DNA of 64,000 bases from Liolophura sinensis (lineage: Eukaryota; Mollusca; Polyplacophora; Chitonida; Chitonidae), in assembly GCF_032854445.1 (NCBI RefSeq), contig NW_027018091.1, positions 22,001-86,000 on the forward strand. Reading direction: 5' to 3'. Shown one piece after another: positions 30,376 through 42,000 of this stretch. How positions within the stretch are numbered: the first letter of the stretch is position 1; every line of letters starts with the position of its first letter. The position numbers and the translations under genes were made by a program. Below the pieces are notes generated by a model. The model was not told the origin of the DNA, made no database searches, and worked only from the letters and a program-made list of their open reading frames with translations.

Positions 30376-31430
30376 AACACGTTTGGCCTTCTTCCTCGGA
30401 CTGGTATCTGTACCTGGTACCCCTGCCCTCTTCTTAGCTGTTAGCTTCTCCAGAACACCCGAAGGTGAGCATTCCTAGCCCGTTTGGAAGCTTTCCCTGC
30501 CAACAATACGGATTGCTTTTTGCTGATCGCCTTTTCTTGGGTTACGGAGTGTACAGCTTTTTTCTCCTCTAACGCCAAACGAGCCACCTCTTTCTCTTGT
30601 TTGTAATCCTTTGCAGCTCCCCGTATGGTCTGGACAACTTTCATATTGATAGGGATCATGAAGGTAATCATTTCTGCGGAAGTAATCAACAGAACATTTG
30701 TCAGCTGCTTTGAGAGTGTACTTGATAGTTTGTATGGCATTGAATGTGGGAATCTTCATTTTGGCTGAGTGACTGTCCAGCACGTAGTTCATCACACTGA
30801 ATGAGCTCTCAACCTGTGGCCCATGAAAACACCCAATCAAAGCTGCTGTCATCTTTGACAATAACGGATATTTGCCACTCTTGAACACTAATGTCCACCA
30901 TGTGTCCAGTCGTGTATTGGGTTCATAAGATGGCAGACTGTCATCAACATGAAACCGCCTCACTTCCGAGGAAAACAAACCTTTCTCTTCTTTTTTCAGC
31001 ACGTTTGTAACAATTGTAGGCAGGTTTTCCATGTACTTCATGGCAAGTTTATGGCCTCTGCATAATGGGTCAAGTGAAGACAGGTTTCTTAGGAGACGAT
31101 TGCCAAATGGCATCTTCTTTAGTAAATAAGCACCACAAGCAATATAGGCAGCTTTGGCTTTCTTCTTGAAATCCTCTACAGCCCAGTCCTGTTTCTTTGC
31201 TTCTTTTAGGATTTTCTGTACCTTCTCGCCGCCAAAGAAAACCAGGTCATCTGATAGTTGATTATCCTTGTCAGAGAGGTTGAGCGACTTCAGCTGTTTA
31301 GAGGTTTTGTTGACCTTCTCTGGTGGGACGGAACAGGACAGGAAGTCTTTTGTCAGTTGCAACTGTTCATCGTGGAGTTTGTGGATGAGAGGATGATTTT
31401 GTGTGAAATTTTCTAAGCTCAGAAAGTGGG
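30376..31430 (-). pseudogene. hAT-like transposase, C-terminal part
   Basis: The 295-aa frame (31362-30475) has basic helices and then TWWTLVFKSGKYPLLSKMTAALI, followed by GPQVESSFSVMNYVLDSHSAKMKI, the pattern of the hAT C-terminal dimerisation region. A shift near 30650 leads into a coiled-coil-like lysine/glutamate tail, and another near 30445 leads to a KKRAG...KKAKR end at about 30376. On the minus strand, TTTCCCACTTTCTGAG just upstream (near 31430) could be a 3' splice site, so this may be a last exon. The N-terminal zinc finger exon is probably 34337-34862. Confidence 0.65.
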
Positions 31431-31439
31431 AAAACTGGT

Positions 31440-32689
31440 AATTACCTTGAGAAAAAAAATCGCAAATTTTTCTTAAACTTCAATTGGTTATGCAACATAT
31501 GACAGTTATTCATAATTGACCTGTATACCAAGTTTCAGTAAAATATCAAAAAGTAAAACAAAAATAAAATTAGAAAGAATAGATAGCCTACAGAGATGGG
31601 TCAGACAGAGAGAGTGCAACCCTGAAGTAAAGTCCCCTTCTATTCCGCCGATAGGAGACTACTAACACTGTTAATTATAATGTAATCTGTCTCACTATTC
31701 ATAAACCAAATACTCAGATTTGTTGAATAAAAATATTTCGTTGTCTTGATCAATCAATTCAAAAGCCTGCTGTTTTCGTAACCCGATATTCAGGGGAGAC
31801 AACTTTGGAGAAGTTCACTCAGTATCAAGCAGAGGAGACAGATTTAGAAATGTTATCTTCACTGTGTGTAAAACACACAGAACATCACAAAAAAGTTACA
31901 TTTACACATTTATAAAGAAGATATATTTCTGACTATTTGAAATTCAGGGAGTACTCACATCTATCTTTGATCGATCGATACAATTTCTTTCCGGACGACG
32001 ATGACCTTCACGGACCAACCTTCACGCACACGCGGTTGGCGATTTCCGGTTTAACGACTACCGAAAACTGTACTCATTCTGGTTCACATAGTCTCGAAGG
32101 CAGGTCAATCTCCACTTCTATTTGTATCATTTAGTTTCTGTACGTGTCTTATGGGAATGGGGTTGTCCGGATTGCGACAACCAAATATCACTTCAGTTTA
32201 CGGCAGTACACGAATGCCCGATACGCGCAACTCGGGAAGTCGGAAGACCAGATGAAGTGAAAGATTACAGATATTAAATAAAGTCAATGCAGGTTTGAAA
32301 CTCTTGCTCAGGTCAGATTCAAGCTCTTCACCCCCCCCCCCCCCCCCATTTTCTCACCGGATTTATACGAATCTCAGAAACGACATTTTCATACAAAAAA
32401 AAGACGGAAAATTCCCATGCCTGTATAACTCTTGTTGGCAGGTATGGATAGAGCGTTCAGAATCTCTGGCGAACTGCATGGTAATCAACCACATAGACGG
32501 CGCTGTTATCCCTATGTACATATCTATCACATAATTTAACAACAAAGATGGCGCTGATTGCCCAGTGTAACCGTCTGTCGTGTATGTCATGTGTAACATC
32601 ATAGATGGCGCCTCTTGTAGCATGAGATCTTTACATATTAGCGGGAAAGACGTAATCGTCCGTTACTTTTGAATCATAATCTGACCGGT
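31440..32689. other. No gene recognised; contains a 17-bp C-run
   Basis: The stretch holds no frame that matches a family I know. A homopolymer of 17 C lies at 32331-32347. Confidence 0.5.
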
Positions 32690-33118
32690 TAGGGTCCGTA
32701 ACGCTCGTCATTTCAAATTGTGTCTAATACCGCTTAACCTGGGGCTAGGGGCCGTAAAGGTAGCCATTCTCATTACATCAGCATGATGCCTTTATGCACA
32801 GTCGCAATTTAAGCGCGACTGAGATACTTGTTTAATTGATGTTTGACATGGAACTCATTCACGGACTACGAATTTGAACTTTGATATGGAATTCATGCCT
32901 GGAGTATTCATTGTCTGCCCGGCATCATCGAGAACTGATGACCGCTTCTCTCTTGTGTGTTACCGGCTTTATTTCTTATTTGTATAATTTCTTACATACC
33001 TTTGTCTTTGGGAGTTACTGTTAAACGTTGTTGTGGAAATGGATCTTGCAATTATCGACTTGGAACGCTTTTTACGGACTACGAATGGCATATAAATGTC
33101 GGCCTTGACCCTTATATT
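32690..33118 (+). repeat. R430 repeat, copy 2
   Basis: It follows copy 1 (11576-11997) over its full length with scattered substitutions, from GGTTAGGGTCCGTAACG to the CTTATATT end. It sits directly left of the BEL/Pao integrase relic. Confidence 0.75.
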
Positions 33119-34015
33119 GACATGCTTATTAAAGAGGGTCGGAAAGAATAAAAATGGTACGGTGCCTTCTTCACATGTATGGCATAGGGGGCCAGTGAAA
33201 GATCTTAGCACTGACACTTTCATTAACGCTGTTCGACGGTTTGTGTCATTACGTGGTTGCGTCAGTTGCGTTCAGACGGAGGCACAAACTTTGTCGCCGC
33301 AGAATGTGAGCTTCGCGCAGCGGACGAGATGGATCATGATCGCGTGCGTGAGTATCTGTTGATAAGGGAACGTGACTATGTGGCATTTTAAACAAATGTC
33401 CAAGGAGCAAGTCATATGTTGGGCGTCTGGGAGCGCCAGATCCGTACAGTGTAATCGGTGTTGTTACTTTTGGTCTCCTCTGGTACATGGCTTGATGATG
33501 AGTCATTTGGAACATTTTTTGTATGAAGCCGCCGCAGTAGTAAACATACGCCCACTCACTGTTGATAACTCAAGTGATCCCCTGTCAGTCGAACTGTTTA
33601 CTCCAAATCATCTGCTTTCTATGCGATGAATGGCTTTGTTGCCTCCTCCAGGTGAATTTCAACGAAGTGACGGGTACTGTCGGAAGCGATGGCGAAGAGC
33701 AATATCTGGCCAATCAGTTTTGGCATCGCTGGAAGAAAGCGTATCTTTACACCTTACAACCCGGCCCCAAGTGGAACAAAGATAGACGTGATCTTAATAT
33801 TGGTGACATTGGTATTATGCGGGACAAAAATCTTCCACGTAACCATTGGTCTCTTTCACGAGTAAAGGAGACATCCTACTGACGACACGCGCGTGCGGAA
33901 GGTTGAGCTTTTTGTTGGTGATCCATCTCTCGATGCGAAGGATAGGCGTAAACGGCCGTTGAGCCAAATATACCGACCGGTCCAGGAGCTGGTTCTGCTT
34001 GTGTCAGGGTAGCGG
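33119..34015 (+). pseudogene. BEL/Pao integrase relic
   Basis: Plus-strand blocks: IKEGRKE and WYGAFFTCMA before the core, VKDLSTDTFINAVRRFVSLRG, then SDGGTNFVAAECEL with a core Asp, GVWERQIRTV with the likely catalytic Glu, FLYEAAAVVNIRPLTV, then after a shift YLANQFWHRWKKAYLYTLQP and GDIGIMRDKNLPRNHW, the C-terminal domain of BEL integrases. Shifts lie near 33400-33620 and 33880, with TAA or TAG at several points. No LTR is recognised. It may belong to the same family as the 20840-22985 relic, which lacks this part. Confidence 0.85.
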
Positions 34016-34336
34016 GAGTAGCACGTAAAACTATCCCTAGTCATGATTTTGAGGAGGTATGTGAAAGCTGTACTTTTCAGCACACTTAGCTTGTCGCCCC
34101 TGATAGAGGGCTTGTTTGACGACTGTACAGCATTCGGGTGTGGTCAGGCAGAATCGGGCGGGGTCATCGATCGGCACAGGTCGTGCTTTGATCGTGCATG
34201 CGTTTTCCCCATTCTGTGACTCTTAGTTTCTGCGTAACAAAGCCAAAGTGGTTCGTATTTGTTCTTTGGTTTTTATATGGTGGTAGTTTTGTGTGAGTTT
34301 GGTGTCGTATTAGTTTAGAAAAAATATTCAAAACAA

Positions 34337-34862
34337 TTATACACAAGCACTTTGTAACTTCATTAGAGCCATGATTTTATTTCTGTAAAAATGTTTACTA
34401 ATTATGCTTATGGTGAATAGGTACAATACAACGGCAGAGCAGCTCTGTAGAAGTAGAAAATCCATGAAATCAGGATACTTAGCTGTGGCAATATCTTGCT
34501 TGTCGAGAAAATAAGTGGTTCTGGTGGCATGAACTAAAAGCCTGGTCACTCTCTCTTAGGCTTTCACACAGCATACGATTGAACGAATTTCTGGCCACCT
34601 CTTCTTTCGCTGCGCTTTGATGACCAGCGGTACACACGTGCCGATCCAATGTTGTTTTCCGGAAATTTGTACAACCTTTAGTAAATGTGTTCCTTTTTTG
34701 ACTTTTCACACAAAGCTTGAAAAACGTGCTCTTTTCATTCGACCGGTATTCTAGACATGGCCATTTCTCCTGCCATTCTTCGTTCCAACATCTTTTCTGT
34801 TTCTTCTTTGGGTTCGTAACGTCTGTCAGTGTCATTGTTGAGTCGTCTCGCTTTCCCTCCAT
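34337..34862 (-). pseudogene. hAT-like transposase, N-terminal zinc-finger part
   Basis: From 34862 (MEGKRDD) the frame reads NEEWQEKWPCLEYRS, a C-x2-C-type start (FFKLCVKS), KGCTNFRKTTLDRHVCTAGH and EEVARNSFNR, the TTF/BED-like finger found at the start of many hAT-related proteins. A shift near 34540 leads into YFLDKQDIATAKYPDFMDFL, the usual next segment. It lies about 2.9 kb upstream, on the same strand, of the C-terminal hAT part; repeats and a BEL relic separate them. Confidence 0.65.
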
Positions 34863-35071
34863 TTTGAAACATTCGCTTGTCGTTGAACCACCGCCAAGTC
34901 CACGCTTTTTGTTTCCTTCGAGGCTGGTTAGGTGGTTTCCGAATGTTCATATCTAGCAGCGTACAGGACCTTTTATGGTATATTTAGGAACGATCTAAAA
35001 CCATTGTGCTCATATCATAAGATAAGGATTGACTGGTTTCCGAAAATTGTATGTCGAAATGACAAGCAGTA

Positions 35072-35074
<3 letters not shown>

Positions 35075-35119
<45 letters not shown>
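35075..35119. repeat. (CT)n microsatellite
   Basis: About 45 bp of uninterrupted CT. A second, interrupted CT tract is at 35278-35313. Confidence 0.98.
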
Positions 35120-35122
<3 letters not shown>

Positions 35123-35313
35123 ATTATTTTTTTAATATACCGTCTCCATACGTCTCACCACCACACGCTACCACCAGAGAGACGATCCGCAACAGTGTTC
35201 GCCCGGGAAGGCTCGCCGCTGCAGGCGGGATGTCCCCGCTATGTATCGTGTGATTCTACGGACGTCGCTGAGTTCAAATCTCTCTCTCTCTCTCTATCTG
35301 TCTCTTTCTCTCT

Positions 35314-35508
35314 TTTCACTTTAAAAAATATAGCCCCAATTTAGCCGCCGAAAATGCGGGACTTAATTTTTTTTTTGTTTGGTTTTTTTTTTCGACAATA
35401 CCAAAATACAAGAATAATACTAGAAATTTAACATTAATATACGAAGAAATTATTTAAGGATAGAAAAATATATACAAGAATATAACATTTAATAAATTAC
35501 TAAAATAG
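35314..35508. other. AT-rich stretch, nothing recognised
   Basis: Homopolymeric A and T runs flank the 3' end of the RING gene relic. Confidence 0.5.
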
Positions 35509-36935
35509 GCGCATTGCCTGCACAAACCAGGTGTTACAGAAGGGACACACACGCCGCACCAGTCGAGCCACGCAATCTAGGCAAATGCCGGCGTGCGCAC
35601 AGGGCAATAAACAACAGTTCGACAGTCTGATATAGCATATCTGACATTCCCGGGTAGGCATAGTTGGTCCTCTCCGTGGAGGAGTGGTGGTGGCTGCTGT
35701 TGGTTTTCCCTCTGGACTTCCACTCTCTCCACTCCCACTGTCCCCCGCAGCTGCTCCCTCCCCCGAGGGGACTCGAATGTGTTGATCCGTAATGGGGTTG
35801 AGGACAGCAGGTATCATGAACCATTGTAACGCAGTGGTGGGCCTGTCTAAAGCGATCTTCAACTTGGTCTACGAGGGCTTGGCGGGTGCGATAATCTGCC
35901 ATCCTTTCAAGCAGAGCTTGATTTTCCTCCGCTTGTCTGAACTGTTCTTCGCGAATGGCCTGATCTCGTGCCAACCACCCCTCCCTTGCCTCAGCCTCAC
36001 CATTAGCCCTCCCGGGCCTGCTGCGTGTGTGGGTTACACCCCCGGCTCTCACACCACTGGTTGTCGAAGGTAGGCCTCGTCCAACCACACCATTGCCGGG
36101 TCGAGGTGGGGTAGGGGGGGGGGGGAAGGCACCTGAGCTACTTTTCTGGTGGGTGTCCGCTCGGGGGAGGCCCGAGAATACCCCGCCAACGCCCGACCCC
36201 GTGAGGACTGCCGACCACCTCTCCCTCTCATCTCTCCCCCGCCCGTCCTCCTCCATCCAATGGTGAACGGAGAGGTGGTGGTGATGGTGGGGGACCGTGG
36301 ACGTCGGGTCTCCCTGGGCTAGAGTGTATATGCCGACTCGGAATGAAATTCCTAATCGTAGACATGGATCCCATTGATCCGGTCCTGCTCCCACACCTCT
36401 CCCTCTCTTTCTTCATTGTGTTCTTCTCCATCAGCACCCGTGCCCCCACGGCTAAGGCGAAGTAAAAGCCGGCGGGGGTTCAAATCACCACCCCGTCTGT
36501 CCCCACGGGTGTTGCCCCGTCCCCTTCGCCCTCTCTGGGCAGATAGCCACTCCACGGGGATCAGTGCGCATAATGTAGAGGTCGGGGTTGCTATCGGCTC
36601 TGTTGGAAGGAAGGTAGGCTGCGGCTCACAGCGGCTCCCATGACCTTTAGCGGGTATCCTTTGGTGGTGGTGGTTGTGCTCTATAGGAGAATGCTGGGTG
36701 GTGGGGGATTGTGACGATCCACCCCCTCTTGGTGCGGCTTCTTCTGCACCCCAGGGCGATGAGTGTAGCGACTCTTGTCCCGGGGTGCGTTATCTCCTCC
36801 CGCTACGCTTCCTTGTCTGGGCGAGAGGTGGTCAATCACAATCACTTGGGGAGGGCAGGAGTGATTTTCTTCTGTGTCCCACTCGAGCTCATCGAACTCG
36901 TAGCCAAAGTTAGGTGCAAATATTAAATCGGACTA
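35500..36935 (-). pseudogene. RING-finger protein gene, frameshifted
   Basis: The last 45 codons encode a C3HC4-type RING: ECQIC, LLPCAHAGIC, LDC, CPFC, with the stop at 35500. Such fingers recruit E2 enzymes in ubiquitin transfer. Upstream, in a different frame, a helical region (REEQFRQAEENQALLERMA, near 35890) follows a Gly/Pro/Arg-rich disordered stretch. Further up, a third frame reads NFGYEFDELEWDTEEN (near 36910). Frames change near 35850 and between 36400 and 36690. Whether these are mutations or unseen introns cannot be settled here. The composition is GC-rich, unlike the flanking transposons. A C-terminal RING occurs in host E3s and in proteins of large DNA viruses. Confidence 0.5.
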
Positions 36936-37024
36936 GCCACTGCTAGTATTGCTCTCACACTCGTTCACCTCCACCCTTGGTGGCTCTCTTCACCGATGCT
37001 CATGTAACTCCCGATATAATATAT

Positions 37025-37027
<3 letters not shown>

Positions 37028-37077
<50 letters not shown>
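37028..37077. repeat. (TA)n microsatellite
   Basis: About 50 bp of TA. A second tract lies at 37475-37523. Confidence 0.98.
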
Positions 37078-37081
<4 letters not shown>

Positions 37082-37125
37082 TATATGCCACCAATGTCAA
37101 TCTTGATGGCCTCTTCCGGGGTCTC

Positions 37126-37472
37126 CCCCGACAGAGAATCCGGCAAAGTGGCCGCCTGGTCCGTGAAAAAAGCGCGGACTCAACGACAAAAGAGTGGACT
37201 CAACAAAAGCGCAGACTCTACGACAAAATCAATAACGTCACCGGCAAGCCACACGGACGCTGACACACTCACACTGTGCGCGGGGTGTCGCAGCATCACA
37301 CGCCCCAGACCTTTTCCACCCAGGCACCGTGCTATCCGACCGTACTATTGCCCCAACGGTCGTTTCACTATAGTATAGCTATACCATAATATAGTTATAC
37401 TCTACTGTACTCTACTATACGATAGTGATCATCGACGGTACTATATTATAATACATAATAATATAATGATAC

Positions 37473-37526
<54 letters not shown>

Positions 37527-38187
37527 TATATTACCCTGCTGTTGTTTAACCTCTGTGGTAGTTTAGCCTCTACTGGTAGACTCTACTTAGGCTATGATTC
37601 GGCATGCTTCTGTGTTACAGAGACCCGCCACCACCAGCACCACCGCCAGCAAAGCCAGCTCGAGTGGAGCGAGTGTCGAGGGGAAAGCATCGTTCAAAGA
37701 ATAGTGGGGGATCCCGGCGAGCCACTTCCAGCCCGACCCGATGCAACCCCACGAGGATCTCCTTGCTTAGCGGTGAGAGTGATTTGCGGGAGTTGTATCT
37801 GCAGCATTGGCGGTCGATCCGGACCTATTTTCATCGCCACAAACTGGTTTAAGACTTATAATTACCGGCTGAGTGATCTCGGAGCCTTCCCGCCTATCTA
37901 ACGGGATTTATGAGGACCAGTCGACCGCCTTCACCGTCAGCTATAGCTTCGGGTATATCCTGCCACCACAAGGAGAAGGGGTAGGTGTGGTATTATTACC
38001 CGAGCACCAACAATGCCCGGGCACTCGACGCACCGTACCGCGTGGCGAGTCGGGCTGACCTACAGGAACTTCACACCCAGCATCTCCCCACCCAAGATCC
38101 GCTCACCTGGGCGGAAAAACAACGGCTCAATACGATGGGTCGATGGCAGGCACACCATCGTCTCCTTCTCGGCAGGCTGCTCGGGTA
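37126..38187 (+). pseudogene. Unidentified decayed coding stretch in the GC-rich island
   Basis: Several plus-strand frames look protein-like but change frame repeatedly. 37126-37375 ends with a CAGC motif and PPRHRAIRPYYCPNGRF. 37604-37850 has a Pro-rich start and LRELYLQHWRSIRTYFHRH. 37840-38050 has KTYNYRLSDLG and FTVSYSFGYILPPQGEG. 37990-38187 has ASRADLQELHTQHLP and TWAEKQRLNTMGRWQAHHR. Aromatic and charged residues are spread as in folded protein, unlike random GC-rich translation. I recognise no family. The (TA)n tract at 37475 divides it, so two genes are possible. A viral or mobile origin is conceivable but unproved. Confidence 0.35.
37475..37523. repeat. (TA)n microsatellite
   Basis: About 49 bp of TA, preceded by AT-rich short palindromes from about 37365, including GTATAGCTATAC. 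Confidence 0.98.
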
Positions 38188-38259
38188 GCAGAGGATTGGC
38201 AGAAGCGGAGCGTTTCATACTGATGGCAGCGTAGCGGTCTCTGGTTAGACCGGCGTAAG

Positions 38260-38610
38260 CCGCTCATTGGTCAGTTTTGGTGCCAATGGACCTCATCCAT
38301 TGGTCAGTTTTGGTGCTGAATGGCGCTCATCCATTGGTCCATTTTGGCGCCAGGGAGCTGTTGGAGCTGCTCCACTCAACTTTACAAGCCGACGTTTTTG
38401 CTCACTGTAGCGCTCATTGGTCCGTCACGTCCCTCGCTCATTGGACGTCGCAGTGCGAACGTCAACAAAATAACTGGAAAAATGGCACCCAACCCAACCA
38501 CCTCATTGGTCGGTTTTGGCACCGGGGAGCTGCTCCAGTCAACTTTACAAGCCGACGTTTTGCTTGCTTCGCACTCATTGCCCCGTCACGCGCCTCGCTC
38601 ATCTCGTGCC
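38260..38610. promoter_or_regulatory. CCAAT-box array with E2F-like sites and a duplicated block
   Basis: Six ATTGG (reverse CCAAT) pentamers lie at 38266, 38299, 38333, 38416, 38440 and 38505, plus a forward CCAAT at 38283. TTTTGGCGCC at 38342-38351 is an E2F-like palindrome, with TTTTGGCACC at 38514. A block of about 80 bp starting at 38364 recurs at 38527. Such arrays are typical of NF-Y-driven promoters. Which gene it would serve is unclear: to the left lies the decayed coding stretch, to the right LINE copy E. Confidence 0.5.
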
Positions 38611-38963
38611 TGCTGCCCACCAAAACACAGCCAAAACAACTCCCTCCTCCTCCTCCTCCTCCCCAAAACCACACGAAACCTACATAATATACAACTGGCA
38701 ATATTTCAGCCATATCGTGGCGAGAACAAAGTGAAAAACACAACACAGTTAAGGTTTTCGATATGATAGTGTGAACATTAGAAGTAAAACAAAAAGTACA
38801 GATATGTTTAAAATCATATAATAGAAAAAAGAGTTAAAACGCCAAAACCAGCATCTCTTAAAAATAGTACATCTGGAAATCTGTATGCATATAACTGTTT
38901 GTCGTAAATATTTATAGATAATTAAAATTCATATGTTATGATATAGGCCAACGGTGTATGTCG

Positions 38964-39035
38964 ACTTGAAACGCCCTTTACGGACTACGAATGGTATATG
39001 AATGTCGGACATCACGCTTATATTCAAATATTTTA
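38964..39035 (+). repeat. R430 repeat, copy 4, 5'-truncated
   Basis: Only the last 70 bp or so of R430 are present (from TCGACTTGAAACG to CTTATATT), inserted in the 3' UTR of LINE copy E, which continues with CAAATATTTTATG. Confidence 0.75.
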
Positions 39036-39049
39036 TGACAACATCGCCA

Positions 39050-42000
39050 GCCATGGTGTCAAACAAATCATATATAGAGTTGATTGTGTAGAATCTTTGC
39101 CGAACATGGGCAAGCTCAACACAGTCAACCAGGATATGTTTAATGCCATATAGTGTATCACATCCAACACACTCGGGAGCACTGCCCCCATCTAAAATGA
39201 AATTATGTGTCAGATGAGAATGGCCAATACGACACCTGGTGTCGACACTTGGTCTCTGCGAGACTTTCAGTTAGTATAAATATTGTAGCCAATGACAGGA
39301 TGAATAGCATGCAGTTTATCACGGACCTGCAAGTCCCATTTACCCTGCCAAAGGCGACGAACATATTTAAGAATATTTGGGCAAAAGTCAGAATACGGGA
39401 CTTTAAAATGAGATACAGGTTTATATAGGGCGGCCTTTGCTTCCCTGTCTACGACCATGGATTACTAATATGACTTGGTATCCAACAGAATATAATATCT
39501 TTACCTCTTTTAAACAGTTTTCTATCTGGTGATTATCTCGAGAATTAATGGGTTTTTAAATTTATCACCTCTCAATTGCCAAAAGGCAAGCCAACGACTC
39601 AGTGCATATCACTGCCCTCTGGCGTGCCCAGAAAGAAACACATGATAAGGCCAGGAGAATAGCCCTGGCCTCTGCAGAAAGATAGAAGATATAGGTGGTA
39701 GACGAAGAGATGTGACCCGCAGTTTTAAGACAGCCGCGGCCGCAACTCTGTCGCTATCCTTTAACCCATCGGTATATATAAACTTGTAATCCGGACAGTT
39801 GGCCATGATTTCCGCAAACCTTTGCTGAATTATAAGAGGATTAATATGTGATTTATTATGTTTTCGTAAATCTAATATTAGTTTAGGTTGTGGAAGAAGC
39901 CAGGGAGGAGACTCCAGAAAAGACACCGGGGACTATGTCCTCTAACGTGATATTAGCTCCCACAATATGATCCCGTATAAAAAGACCAAACGGAAGCTTC
40001 TTTTTGGGACATTTATTAAATCTATCCACATATGATGGATTGAAAAGGAGTCGAAGGCTGGGTTTGTTGGATGAGCTTTAAGCTTTGTAGCATATTACAA
40101 GCTAACTTTTATACATCTATATTTTAAAGACGGCTCATTTGCCCCCAGGTATACACTTTCTATTGGTGAAGGTCTCAAGGCATCAAGGCTGAGCCTCAAC
40201 CTTGGTGATGAGCAGGATCCAACATTTTAATATACGACTTCCTAGCGGAACCGGATCCATAGTCCAATTCAGGCCTCACAAAAGAACGATATAAATTAAG
40301 TAAAACTGATCGGTCAGCACCCCAATCGGTGCTGGATTCGGGCTGTAATCATATCGAGAGCCTTTCTACATTTGGCTTTAAGCATTTCAATGTGAGGTAT
40401 AAAACATAGCTTACTATCAAATATTATCCCTACAAATTTATTTCTTAACAATTTTAATCTGTTCACCACAAAAATTAAGCTCAGGGTCAAGATGAAATTT
40501 CGTTCAATACAAAAATGCATACCGACGATTTTAGACGAGGAAAATCTAAAACCCTTTTTAGTGCCCATTTCTCGATCTTAATGAGACAAAGCTGCAACTG
40601 ACGTTCGATATTATTCATATTCTTAGCTGGGTAGCATATAAGGAAATCATCTACGTGTAAAGAACCCTCTGCGCCCGATGTTAATGTTTTTGCTAGGCTA
40701 TTTATTTTTATGCTGAACAGAGTTGGTGATAGAATGCTGCCCTGGGGAACACCCATTTCCTGCTCATAAGAGTCAGAAAGAGTGGACCCCACCCGTACCT
40801 TAAACTGACGATCAGATAAAAATTCTGATATAAATAATGGTAATCGACCTTTAAGACCTGTATGCGCGAGATCTTTTAAAATGCCATATTTCCATGTGGT
40901 GTCGTAGGTCAAAAAATATCGTTCGTTATTGACCAAGACATCCCGAATAAAGGTTTCGAATTGAACAAGGTGATCCATGGTAGATCTACCTTCCCGAAAA
41001 CCACATTGAATATCAGAAAGTAACTTGTTGCTTTCAAGAAACCAAACAAGTCTATCATTAATCATTCGTTCCATAGTCTCACAAAGCCTTACGGTAATTA
41101 TTTGGATCAGTATGATCCTTACTCGGTTTGAGAACCGGGATAATACACGCTTCCCTCCATGACGATGGAAAATGACCATTTATCCAAATATCATTAAGCA
41201 AGTCCAAGAGAATCTGAAATGGCTCCGGTGGTAAATGATTCAAAAACTTATAATATACGTTATCAGGCCCACAAGCAGTATCATGGGCCTTTTTTAGTGC
41301 AGTTCTAAGTTCCTCGATATTAAAAGGACAATTATAATCTTCTAATTTTTTAGAAGAAAAGGGCAATTTAAATTTCTCCTTCTCGGTTTTAATATGTTGG
41401 AATTCTCATCAGAAGATTTCTTGGAAATTGTCTCAGGTAGCTTATTAGCTATACGGGAGGGAGAGGTATATATATTGTCTCCATCTTTCAATGCCTGGAC
41501 TTTTACCTTTTTGTTTTTGCCCTTAAACTTTTGAACCATGTTCCTGACCTTGTGCATAGGTGTTTTTGACGTAATGCCCGAAACAAAGTTCCGCCAACAA
41601 GATCGTCTCTTGGACTTGAGTAATCGACGAGCTTTAGCTCTAAATATACGAACCTGGTTTAAATTATTATCACCTGGGCAATGGTTAAATCTGCGTTTAG
41701 CCTTTTTACGGTTCTTTATGGCTTTACAACAGTCATTGTACCAGACTTTACTTTTGGATTTGGGATTTGTCGAGGTCTTAGGTGTACTCATATCGGCAGT
41801 TCGTAATACAAGCGCATTCAATTTTAATATGGGATTATCTGCTGCATTGAGAGTCTCTGGAGAGATATCAGCCTCACAGAATATCTGAAATGCGATCCAG
41901 TCTGCCTTATCGAACTTCGACCTAGCTACACACTCTGAAGAATTAAAAGTGATATGCTCTAGGATTATAGGAAAATGATCACTACAATAAAGATTGTTAT

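Noticed and set aside
32690-33118. R430 as the LTR of the adjacent BEL relic
   Set aside because: Other R430 copies stand alone inside LINEs, and one is 5'-truncated. No TG...CA ends are seen.
36949-37263. Protein with Tyr-Ile repeats
   Set aside because: The repeat residues are only the translation of the (TA)n microsatellite.
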